Shown in pieces: positions 1 to 5,701 of a stretch of DNA of 5,701 nucleotides (the stretch's first letter is position 1; each line of letters opens with the position of its first letter). The notes under the pieces are model-generated. The model saw only the letters and a program-made list of their open reading frames with translations. It made no database searches and had not been told where the DNA came from. Location of the stretch: contig JAAZLB010000054.1 of NCBI GenBank assembly GCA_012799535.1, forward strand, positions 1-5,701, given 5' to 3'. Source of the DNA: Bacillota bacterium. GTDB taxonomy: Bacteria; Bacillota; Limnochordia; Darwinibacteriales; Darwinibacteriaceae. A program made the translations under genes and the position numbers.

Positions 1-48
1 GAGTATATCACCACAGTCTACGGTATGGGCTATAAGTGGGTGGAATAA
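1..48 (+). CDS. OmpR/PhoB-family response regulator, C-terminal end only (5' truncated by window)
   Basis: The first reading frame gives the 15-residue tail EYITTVYGMGYKWVE followed by TAA at 46-48. The pattern T-V-x-G-x-G-Y-K is the conserved end of the winged-helix DNA-binding domain of OmpR/PhoB response regulators, where the recognition helix is followed by a C-terminal beta-hairpin. The stop codon shares its last base with the ATG of the histidine kinase, the usual arrangement for a cognate pair whose translation is coupled. The receiver domain and most of the effector domain lie upstream of the window, so target genes and subfamily cannot be judged. By inference it is phosphorylated by the kinase encoded next to it and may control this operon, including the penicillin-binding protein gene. 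Family assignment rests on a short but very characteristic stretch plus context. Confidence 0.85.
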   Translation, partial: EYITTVYGMGYKWVE

Positions 49-1370
49 TGTTTCCGAAATTAAGTTGGAAGCTAACCTTTTTTATGGTTTTAGTCAGTGG
101 CTTGACCATTACTTTTGCCGGTCTTCTTACAGATCGGGCCTTGGATCGGCAGTTTGCTGATTTTTTAGAAACTAGTCAGCTAGAACGAAACCAGCAAATG
201 TTGGAGACTATTAAAGAGATATACGATGGAAGCCAGGATCGAATCACCATCGAACGGCAGTTAGAGTTACTAGGGCAAGCTACTGCTGCCCAGATTATTG
301 TGGGAGAACGGCGCATGGGTGGGCATATGGGTGGCCATATGATGAATCGCGGTCCTGCCATGATGCGCCGTCAGACCACTGACAATCTAATTCTGCCAGA
401 CGGGTCAACTGCCCTAGTTGAGATTATTCCGAGTCAAAGTCCCGAACACGCCCTCCAAGAAGCGGAGTTCCGTAGAGCGGTCAATCAATCCATCTTACTC
501 GCTGCCTTGTTTTCTCTTGGGGCTGCCCTGGTTTTAAGTTCCTTCTTTTCTTGGGGACTAACTAAGCCTTTGGATAATTTGGTAACCATGGTGAGAAAGG
601 TGGGGGCAGGAGATTTGGCTCAGCGCACAGAAGTGCGGGGACAGGATGAATTTAAGTTTTTAGGTCAAGAGTTTAACCAAATGGCGGCTAATCTAGAGCG
701 CATGGAGCAGATGCGTATTAAACTCACAAACGATCTAGCTCACGAGTTTCGCACCCCCTTAGCCACTGTACAAGCCTATTTAGAAGGTATGAGTGATGGG
801 GTGATTGACCCAACTCAAGAGAACTTCAATCTAGTTCTAGAAGAAACCCAACGTTTAGAGGGCCTTTTAGAGGGTTTACAAGAGTTGGCTAAATTAGAAC
901 AACCTATGCCTAAAAAGGAAAGGGTGGATTTAGGAAACACGCTTACTTCTTTAGTGTCCCCCTTAAAAATCTTAGCTGCCGAAAAGGACATTAGCATAGG
1001 ATTGGCCTTACAAGAAGGTTTAGTGACTATTGGGGACGGGGATATGCTTGTAACCGCTTTTCGCAATCTAGTGGAAAACGCGATTAAATACACCCTGCCT
1101 GGTGGAAGAGTATCGATTAATCTACGAGCAGAACAGGATGAAATAGTGGTGGAAATTTCCGACACGGGGATTGGCATTGAAGCCCAAGATTTGCCCTTCA
1201 TTTTCGAAAGATTTTATCGAACAGATCTGTCCCGCTCTAGACAAACGGGAGGGACAGGCATTGGTTTGACGGTTACAGCTGGGATTATCAAGGGACATGG
1301 GGGTACCATTACGGTGGTAAGTGAGCCCCATAAAGGTAGTACCTTTAGTGTGCGTTTGCCTAAAGCGTAA
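48..1370 (+). CDS. Membrane sensor histidine kinase with Met/His-rich extracytoplasmic loop
   Basis: A 440-residue two-component sensor kinase. Seen in the sequence: a first membrane segment at about residues 8-27; an extracytoplasmic domain of about 118 residues; a second membrane segment at about 146-168; a HAMP linker at about 169-222; a HisKA dimerisation domain with the phosphoacceptor H232 in AHEFRTP; and a HATPase_c domain with N-box NLVENAIKY (340-348), G1 box DTGIGI (372-377), F box FERFYR and G2 box GGTGIGL (401-407). The H-E-x-x-T arrangement keeps the residues associated with both kinase and phosphatase activity, so the enzyme appears intact. The sensor domain carries the loop MGGHMGGHMMNRGPAMM (90-106), suggestive of soft-metal binding, though this is inference. 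I chose ATG at 48 because it overlaps the regulator stop (TAATG). A GTG twelve bases upstream lies inside the regulator gene and lacks a better ribosome site. The only Shine-Dalgarno-like match, GGTGGA at 39-44, is close to the start, which fits translational coupling. The ligand is unknown. Confidence 0.95.
   Translation: MFPKLSWKLTFFMVLVSGLTITFAGLLTDRALDRQFADFLETSQLERNQQMLETIKEIYDGSQDRITIERQLELLGQATAAQIIVGERRMGGHMGGHMMNRGPAMMRRQTTDNLILPDGSTALVEIIPSQSPEHALQEAEFRRAVNQSILLAALFSLGAALVLSSFFSWGLTKPLDNLVTMVRKVGAGDLAQRTEVRGQDEFKFLGQEFNQMAANLERMEQMRIKLTNDLAHEFRTPLATVQAYLEGMSDGVIDPTQENFNLVLEETQRLEGLLEGLQELAKLEQPMPKKERVDLGNTLTSLVSPLKILAAEKDISIGLALQEGLVTIGDGDMLVTAFRNLVENAIKYTLPGGRVSINLRAEQDEIVVEISDTGIGIEAQDLPFIFERFYRTDLSRSRQTGGTGIGLTVTAGIIKGHGGTITVVSEPHKGSTFSVRLPKA
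315..338 (+). repeat. 12-base tandem duplication encoding MGGH-MGGH
   Basis: Two adjacent 12-base units, ATGGGTGGGCAT (315-326) and ATGGGTGGCCAT (327-338), differ at one base and are followed directly by ATGATG. They encode two copies of Met-Gly-Gly-His in the sensor domain of the kinase. The near-identity at DNA level suggests a recent small duplication or slippage event that keeps the frame. The single difference is at a synonymous third codon position (GGG versus GGC). Confidence 0.8.
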
Positions 1371-1387
1371 AACGGAGGGGGAGAAGA

Positions 1388-3352
1388 ATGAGAAAATTAG
1401 CAGTTGTGGGGGTTGTGGTTTTAGTCTTGGTGGGGATTGGTTTCTTTTCAGGTCAGTTCCTGCAAATTAATCCTGCAGATGTGGCAGAAAATTTCATTGA
1501 ACAAGTGGCAGAACGGGATTTTTCAGATTTAGAAAAGTACTTCGGGGAAGCAGCTCACCCCACAGAGGCAGAACTTAAGGAAGCTTACGATCGCTTTGCC
1601 CACAGTTTCGCCTTAACTAATATTGCTATCACCGATTTTGCGCCCCTTTCTCAGAATAAAAAGGAGGCAGTTTTTCATTTTGAGTTAGCTTACGAAAGTA
1701 GCCATTTTGATCCCTTGGTAGTAGAGTCTAATCTAGTTCTTAAACGGAAAGGATTCTTTGATGAATGGAAGTTAGAGTGGCAAAATAATCTACCCCTACC
1801 CCATTATGGGCTTAAAGCAACCTATACACGAAGCCGTTTAGAGTCTAGGCGTGGTAACATTATTGCCAGTAATGGTGAGATCTTAGCTGGTGAAGGTAGC
1901 TTAGTAGCAGTTGGGGTGCAACCGGATCGGATTACGGATCCAGAACTTCTTTTGGCCACATTAAAAGAACAACTAGGTTTAAGTGAAGATTATGTGCGTA
2001 GACAGTATGAAGCACCGGGGGTGCAAGGGCATTGGTTTGTACCCTTAGTGACTTTATCAGAACAGCAGTATCTAGCTGTAGATGAGATTTTACGTCCAGT
2101 GCCTGGAGTCTTTTTCAAAAGGGTGGAGGCCCGGGCTTACCCTCAAAGGGAAATAACTGCCCATCTCACCGGTTATCTAGGGGAAGTAACGAGCTCCATG
2201 CTAGAAGACTTTCCAGAACGGGATTATTTAAGTGGAGAGATTGTAGGTAGAGCCGGGTTAGAAGGTAGTCGGGATGATCTATTGCGTGGTCGCCCTGGTT
2301 ATCGTTTCTATGTACAACCAGAAGAAGGTTCCCAGATCTTACTTGCGGAAAAACCACTAGTACCCCAAGAAGACTTGGAACTGACTTTGGATGTAAGACT
2401 ACAGACTTTGGCTTACGAAATGCTTCAAGATCGCCAAGGGGCTTTTGTACTTTTAGATGCAGAAACTGGTGCTATTTTAGCCCTCGCTTCCACGCCAAGT
2501 TATGATCCTAATGAGTTTGTGGTAGGTATATCTAGCAAACGCTGGCAAGAATTAAGCACGGATCCTCAAAAACCAATGTTTAATCGGGCTACCCAAGGTT
2601 TGTACCCACCTGGTTCTGTATTTAAGGTGATTACCACCGCGGCAGCTTTGGATCAGGGCGTTTTTGAGCCAACTAGCGAGTTTGTGGATACAGGTGAATT
2701 ACGAGTAGAAGGAAATATTATTCGCAATTTCCAACAACAAGTCTTTGGGGAACACGATCTCAACCGGGCCTTAGTAGAGTCTATTAACACCACCATTGCA
2801 AAGGTGGGATTAGAAATAGGTGCACCCGTATTGGAAGAGTATTTCACCCGTTTTGGCCTTAATCAGGCTCCGCGCCTAGGTCTTTCTATGGCGAAAGGGA
2901 GTGTGGGTACTCCTAAACGTAGTAAGGTGGCCCTAGCTTGGTCCGCAATTGGGCAAGATCAGGTGCTTTTATCTCCCTTACACATGGCCCAAATCTTTAC
3001 AGTGTTCGCTAATGGTGGTCTGTTACCACCTATTCATCTCATCAAGACAGACCAGCTACCAGAGGCAACTGAGGTGCTTAAGGTAGAGACTGTGGAACAA
3101 ATGAACGCTATGCTAAAAGAAGTGGTCTTAAGTGGTACTGGTAGGGGAGCCCAAGTAGCCGGTTTAGACCTCTTTGCTAAAACTGGAACTGCGGAAATTG
3201 TAGGTGGGGGCAATCACGCCTGGTTTGCCGGTCATACCCAGCTTCCGGAGGGGCGCAAGGTGGCCTTCGCCCTCCTAGTTGAGGAGGGAGGGGTTGGCGG
3301 ACAAATTGCCGCCCCTTTAGTTAGAGATTACTTTGGGCGCTTAGTGCACTAA
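1388..3352 (+). CDS. Class B penicillin-binding protein with MecA-type (NTF2-like) N-terminal domain
   Basis: A 654-residue D,D-transpeptidase that would cross-link peptidoglycan on the outer face of the membrane. Seen in order: a single N-terminal membrane anchor (about 5-23, no lipobox cysteine); an NTF2-like MecA_N-type domain (about 28-138, NPADVAENFIEQV onward); a PBP dimerisation domain (about 148-320) opening with the family motif RGNIIASNGEILA; and a transpeptidase domain (about 348-650). The active-site motifs are all present: S410-V-F-K413 (SxxK, nucleophilic serine), S465-I-N467 (SxN) and K598-T-G-T601 (KTGT). No glycosyltransferase domain is present, so it is class B. Length matches the PBP3/PbpC and MecA architecture of Bacillota, usually about 660-670 residues. 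GGAGG at 1374-1378 lies 9 bases before the ATG. Only 17 bases separate it from the kinase gene, so it is probably co-transcribed with the two-component system. MecA-like low beta-lactam affinity cannot be inferred: the KTGT motif is the ordinary form, whereas MecA has KSG. Confidence 0.95.
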   Translation: MRKLAVVGVVVLVLVGIGFFSGQFLQINPADVAENFIEQVAERDFSDLEKYFGEAAHPTEAELKEAYDRFAHSFALTNIAITDFAPLSQNKKEAVFHFELAYESSHFDPLVVESNLVLKRKGFFDEWKLEWQNNLPLPHYGLKATYTRSRLESRRGNIIASNGEILAGEGSLVAVGVQPDRITDPELLLATLKEQLGLSEDYVRRQYEAPGVQGHWFVPLVTLSEQQYLAVDEILRPVPGVFFKRVEARAYPQREITAHLTGYLGEVTSSMLEDFPERDYLSGEIVGRAGLEGSRDDLLRGRPGYRFYVQPEEGSQILLAEKPLVPQEDLELTLDVRLQTLAYEMLQDRQGAFVLLDAETGAILALASTPSYDPNEFVVGISSKRWQELSTDPQKPMFNRATQGLYPPGSVFKVITTAAALDQGVFEPTSEFVDTGELRVEGNIIRNFQQQVFGEHDLNRALVESINTTIAKVGLEIGAPVLEEYFTRFGLNQAPRLGLSMAKGSVGTPKRSKVALAWSAIGQDQVLLSPLHMAQIFTVFANGGLLPPIHLIKTDQLPEATEVLKVETVEQMNAMLKEVVLSGTGRGAQVAGLDLFAKTGTAEIVGGGNHAWFAGHTQLPEGRKVAFALLVEEGGVGGQIAAPLVRDYFGRLVH

Positions 3353-3355
3353 TTA

Positions 3356-3415
3356 AAGAAAAAGGCCGGTAGGTAGCGGTGGCAATAGACCTATGCTACC
3401 AAGATCCACTTTCTT
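3356..3415 (+). terminator. Possible stem-loop at the end of the kinase-PBP operon, without a clear T-tract
   Basis: Just after the PBP stop, GGTAGC (3372-3377) can pair with GCTACC (3395-3400), extended inward by GGT (3378-3380) with ACC (3389-3391) after a three-base bulge, leaving an eight-base loop. Outside it, AAGAAA (3356-3361) can pair with TTTCTT (3410-3415), so the whole element could fold as a nested structure of about 60 bases. The short T-rich stretch after the stem is interrupted by C and is not a convincing intrinsic-terminator tail. It may be an inefficient terminator, an RNA-stabilising 3' structure, or part of the leader of the chemoreceptor mRNA. No known riboswitch consensus was recognised. 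Confidence 0.35.
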
Positions 3416-3480
3416 CGACAAAATAGCAGGAGAAGAATTAAGTTAAATAGAAATAATTACCTGTAGAGAATAGAAGATAA
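3415..3480 (+). promoter_or_regulatory. Candidate promoter region for the chemoreceptor gene (weak)
   Basis: This AT-rich stretch is the only intergenic space able to hold a promoter for the downstream pair. TCGACA (3415-3420) matches five of six bases of a vegetative -35 box and AATAAT (3452-3457) matches five of six of a -10 box, but they are too far apart to work together. A motility-sigma (SigD)-like pairing is also visible: TAAA (3444-3447), 15 bases, then GTAGAGAA (3463-3470), five of eight against the SigD -10 consensus. None is strong. A promoter here is expected from layout more than shown by sequence. Confidence 0.2.
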
Positions 3481-3486
3481 GGGGGG
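3479..3486 (+). promoter_or_regulatory. Ribosome binding site for the chemoreceptor gene
   Basis: AAGGGGGG ends seven bases before the ATG at 3494 and is the best Shine-Dalgarno match. It leaves only one base before the alternative TTG at 3488, which argues against that start. A second purine run, GGAG at 3490-3493, is six bases from another in-frame ATG at 3500. The true start could therefore be 3494 or 3500, a difference of two residues. Confidence 0.6.
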
Positions 3487-3493
3487 ATTGGAG

Positions 3494-5365
3494 ATGAGTA
3501 TGCGCAAAAAGTTGTTTTTTGGTGGCACTATTATCGCGATCATTGTCCTTTTATCCGTAGTTACGTTCATGAGCAATCGTACATTGCAATTAATTGAACG
3601 GGATGAGTTTAACGAGCTAGCCCAGCTAGAACAAGTGATTCAGTTACGTTTAGCTGAGCAAATTGCCGCGACCAAGGATTTGACTCTAACTGTGGCCAAC
3701 AATCCAGAAGTGCAACGTCTCTTTGCTGAAAAGGATCGTCGCGCCTTAACAGAGCTGCTTTTACCTGGTTATGAAGCGGTGGCAGATCGCTATGCCCAGA
3801 TGCAATTTCATTTACCAGATTCCACCTCTTTTTTGCGGCTTCATCAACCAGAAAAATACGGTGATAGCCTTAAGGATTTTCGCTTTACTGTGAACGAAGC
3901 TAATCGCACCGGGAAAGTGGTAGAAGGGATAGAAGAAGGAAGGGGTGGCTACGGCTTAAGGGTAGTAGCACCCGTTTTTTATCAAGGCACCCATGTTGGT
4001 TCAGTAGAATATGGTGGAGATTTAGGGATCGGCTTTCTCCTTTCTTTACAAGAAGAACTAGGTGGGGAGTATGGCTTATATCAACTCCACTCCTCTAACA
4101 TTGCTTGGGATGATTCTTCAGGAGAACAATCTGGTTTGTTAGCCACAACTGGTCTCCAGGACAATTGGATTATCGCTAGCACCCAGCAAGAAGAGCTGCA
4201 GGCAGGTCGTCCTCAGTTTTCCTTAACTAATCAGGAGCAGGCACTCCTAGTACCCTTAAGGGATTTCCAAGGAGAAGTTTCAGGGTATATCCGAGTTGTG
4301 CGGGATAGGACGGAGACAGTGAAATTTTTGAGGGAAACCAAATTCACTGGCTACGCCATTGGTATCCTTTCTGCTTTGGTTTTAGCAGTTCTTTTATCTT
4401 TGATTCAAGGTTTCTTCTTAAAGCCCCTCCAGCAATTGGTGGGGGTGGCTGAAGCTATTGGGCAAGGGGACTTTTCTAATCCTATTGTGGCCCAGAGCCA
4501 AGATGAAATTGGTCAACTTTTTTCAGCCTTAGCGGTGATGCAGGATCAGATTGCCGCAGTGGTACAGGAAGTGGATACTACTTCCACAGCAGTTTTACGG
4601 AGTAGCCAAGAACTCTCTGCTATTACAGAAGAAAATGCCGCGGCTATTGAAGAGGTGGCCGCGACTACCAATGAGTTTGCCACCACAGTGGATGGACTCA
4701 ACACTGGTTCTTTACAATTAGTAGCTGAAGCACAGAGAATAATGGAAGAAGCAGGTGCAAGTGGGGAGCAAATTGAAGAAGCGGTAGCCACTAGTACTGC
4801 CTTAAATAGAAGCATTGAGGAATTGGCCCAAGTAGTAACAAGACTTGGACAAGATTCTGAAGAGATTGGTCGAGCAGTAGAAGTGATCACCGAAATCGCG
4901 GAACAGACCAATCTTCTAGCCTTGAATGCTGCCATTGAAGCTGCCCGAGCCGGGGAACAAGGTCGTGGTTTTGCAGTTGTAGCAGAAGAAGTCCGCCATC
5001 TCGCGGAACAATCGGCCAAGGCCGCCACAGAGATCACCGCCTTAGTGCAGAGCATTCAAAGACAAACCACCCAGACGGTCCAGGAGATGGAGTCCGGGGC
5101 CAAACAAGCAGCCACTAGTGCTAAAATCACAGAGCATAGTGGAGCTATGGTAAAGAATATCATTGACCGGATGCAAGGTATTTTGCAGCAAATTGAACAC
5201 ATGGTGGAGGAAATGGGAGATATTGATCGAAGTAGCGAACAGATATCCGCCATCACCGAAGAACAAAGTGCCTCCATGGAAGAAATTGCGTCCGCTTCTG
5301 GAGATTTAACTATGATTGCGGATCGTTTGAAAAATCATATGAGGTGGTTTAAAATTGCAGATTAA
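3494..5365 (+). CDS. Methyl-accepting chemotaxis protein with dCache_3-like extracytoplasmic sensor
   Basis: A 623-residue transmembrane chemoreceptor expected to control CheA kinase activity through CheW and so steer flagellar motion. Seen in order: a membrane segment at about 7-26; an extracytoplasmic sensor at about 27-284; a second membrane segment at about 285-306; HAMP at about 306-360; and a cytoplasmic coiled-coil signalling domain to the end. The sensor has features of the double-Cache type 3 family, including [20 protein letters not shown] (105-124), the FR around 129-130, and [12 protein letters not shown] with [10 protein letters not shown] (151-178). The signalling hairpin tip is textbook: [20 protein letters not shown] (471-490), then [11 protein letters not shown] (491-501). 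Methylation-type E-E pairs flank it in SAITEE at 375-380 and again at 585-590. No C-terminal CheR/CheB-binding pentapeptide is present. The ligand cannot be deduced. The 3' end overlaps the next gene by 11 bases, so the two are co-transcribed and probably translationally coupled. The start is discussed under the ribosome binding site. Confidence 0.95.
   Translation: MSMRKKLFFGGTIIAIIVLLSVVTFMSNRTLQLIERDEFNELAQLEQVIQLRLAEQIAATKDLTLTVANNPEVQRLFAEKDRRALTELLLPGYEAVADRYAQMQFHLPDSTSFLRLHQPEKYGDSLKDFRFTVNEANRTGKVVEGIEEGRGGYGLRVVAPVFYQGTHVGSVEYGGDLGIGFLLSLQEELGGEYGLYQLHSSNIAWDDSSGEQSGLLATTGLQDNWIIASTQQEELQAGRPQFSLTNQEQALLVPLRDFQGEVSGYIRVVRDRTETVKFLRETKFTGYAIGILSALVLAVLLSLIQGFFLKPLQQLVGVAEAIGQGDFSNPIVAQSQDEIGQLFSALAVMQDQIAAVVQEVDTTSTAVLRSSQELSAITEENAAAIEEVAATTNEFATTVDGLNTGSLQLVAEAQRIMEEAGASGEQIEEAVATSTALNRSIEELAQVVTRLGQDSEEIGRAVEVITEIAEQTNLLALNAAIEAARAGEQGRGFAVVAEEVRHLAEQSAKAATEITALVQSIQRQTTQTVQEMESGAKQAATSAKITEHSGAMVKNIIDRMQGILQQIEHMVEEMGDIDRSSEQISAITEEQSASMEEIASASGDLTMIADRLKNHMRWFKIAD
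5341..5347 (+). promoter_or_regulatory. Ribosome binding site inside the chemoreceptor gene, fixing a TTG start
   Basis: GAGGTGG ends seven bases before TTG at 5355, ideal spacing, and lies within the last codons of the chemoreceptor. No in-frame ATG or GTG occurs between the upstream in-frame stop (TGA at 5340-5342) and the signal peptide, so this site together with the signal peptide decides the TTG start of the hydrolase gene. Confidence 0.75.
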
Positions 5366-5701
5366 AAAACACAGCTCCTTCTGGGCAAGGTTTGGACTTA
5401 TACTGCTTTTATCCATTGCCCTTTCTTGGAGTGGGATCAGTCAGGCAGAGGCAAGCCTGAAGGTGTATTTTTTGGATGTGGATCAAGCAGAAGCGACTTT
5501 GTTAATAGGTCCAGATTTCACTATTCTCATTGATGCGGGGGATCGGGGTAATAATGATGTGGTGCCTCAACTAGAACGTTTGGGTGTAGATAAACTTGAT
5601 CTTCTGATTTTCACCCACCCCCACGCGGATCATATTGGGCAAGGGGCTGCAGTTTTAAAACACTTTCCCGTTGAAGAGGTGTGGATGTCTGGTTACGAGC
5701 A
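5355..5701 (+). CDS. Exported metallo-beta-lactamase-fold hydrolase, ComEC C-terminal-like (3' truncated by window)
   Basis: An open frame from TTG at 5355 to the window end gives 115 complete codons. Residues 1-33 form a classic Sec signal peptide: [13 protein letters not shown], a hydrophobic core [12 protein letters not shown], and an A-E-A cleavage site before SLKV. There is no lipobox cysteine. The mature part starts like the ComEC C-terminal domain and stand-alone relatives: [17 protein letters not shown] (36-52), ILIDAGDRG (57-65), a segment ending LDLLIFT, then the metal-binding signature [11 protein letters not shown] (87-97) with H88, H90, D92 and H93 as expected ligands. The protein should be a metal-dependent hydrolase acting outside the membrane. 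The substrate is unknown; relatives act on nucleic acids or phosphoesters, or are uncharacterised. The remaining metal ligands lie beyond the window. The usual DVGQGD or DVGQAD motif reads DVDQAEA here. The overlap with the chemoreceptor implies a shared transcript. A linked DNA-binding or extra C-terminal domain cannot be excluded. Confidence 0.85.
   Translation, partial: MQIKKHSSFWARFGLILLLSIALSWSGISQAEASLKVYFLDVDQAEATLLIGPDFTILIDAGDRGNNDVVPQLERLGVDKLDLLIFTHPHADHIGQGAAVLKHFPVEEVWMSGYE

Noticed and set aside
36..47. Upstream GTG as an alternative start for the histidine kinase
   Set aside because: It lies within the last codons of the response regulator, has no better ribosome site, and adds only four residues before the natural MFPKLSWKL membrane-protein start. 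The TAATG overlap at 46-50 is the standard coupled arrangement.
1388..3352. The penicillin-binding protein as a beta-lactam resistance determinant of the mecA type
   Set aside because: It shares the N-terminal domain type with MecA, but the domain is common in ordinary PBPs of Bacillota. The active-site motifs (SVFK, SIN, KTGT) are of the usual kind and no MecR/MecI or BlaR-like genes are visible.
3364..3400. A riboswitch (c-di-GMP type I or T-box) before the chemoreceptor
   Set aside because: Chemoreceptor genes in related bacteria can have c-di-GMP riboswitches, so I looked for the GCAAACC and GGGACGCAAAG elements and for a T-box GGTGG-ACCGCG element. None is present beyond chance fragments.
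3488..3493. TTG at 3488 as start of the chemoreceptor
   Set aside because: It sits one base from the G-rich ribosome site, too close to be used. ATG at 3494 or 3500 is better spaced.
4546..5055. Long open frame on the minus strand (169 residues) within the chemoreceptor
   Set aside because: It lies entirely opposite the highly conserved signalling domain, its translation is a low-complexity Ser/Ala/Thr-rich string with no recognisable domain, and it is explained as a shadow of the codon bias on the + strand. The same applies to the other minus-strand frames in the window.
1..5701. Frequent CTAG tetranucleotides (about 31 counted by eye)
   Set aside because: Many bacteria avoid CTAG, but the number here is only modestly above what base composition would predict, and it follows from use of CTA and TAG-containing codon pairs. 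It describes the genome and is not a discrete element.

Overview
The window reads as chromosomal DNA from a Gram-positive bacterium of the Bacillota, most likely a motile clostridium-like or related anaerobic lineage. The reasons are moderate GC content by eye, strong purine-rich Shine-Dalgarno sequences, a penicillin-binding protein with a MecA-type N-terminal domain, and an extracytoplasmic-sensor chemoreceptor. I cannot name the genus from sequence alone. All genes are on the + strand and tightly packed.

Layout: (1) positions 1-48 are the last 15 codons of an OmpR/PhoB-type response regulator. (2) Its stop codon overlaps by one base the start of a membrane histidine kinase (48-1370, 440 aa), which has a small extracytoplasmic domain carrying a striking Met/His-rich loop. 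(3) After a 17-base gap comes a class B penicillin-binding protein (1388-3352, 654 aa). These three genes look like one operon, a two-component system with a peptidoglycan transpeptidase. (4) A 141-base intergenic region (3353-3493) contains a hairpin and is the only plausible place for a transcription boundary. (5) A methyl-accepting chemotaxis protein with a dCache_3-like sensor follows (3494-5365, 623 aa). (6) A gene with a TTG start overlaps the end of the chemoreceptor by 11 bases and runs off the window (5355-5701, 115 complete codons). It encodes a Sec-exported metallo-beta-lactamase-fold hydrolase of the ComEC-C-terminal type.

Functionally there are two modules. The first senses something at the cell surface (metal, envelope stress or similar, unproven) and probably adjusts cell-wall synthesis. 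The second pairs a chemoreceptor with an exported hydrolase in one transcript, so a link between what the enzyme releases and what the receptor detects is possible but is inference only. All recognised proteins belong to well-known families. The points worth a second look are the Met/His loop of the kinase, the kinase-PBP linkage, and the translationally coupled receptor-hydrolase pair. I found no mobile element, CRISPR array, tRNA or rRNA.
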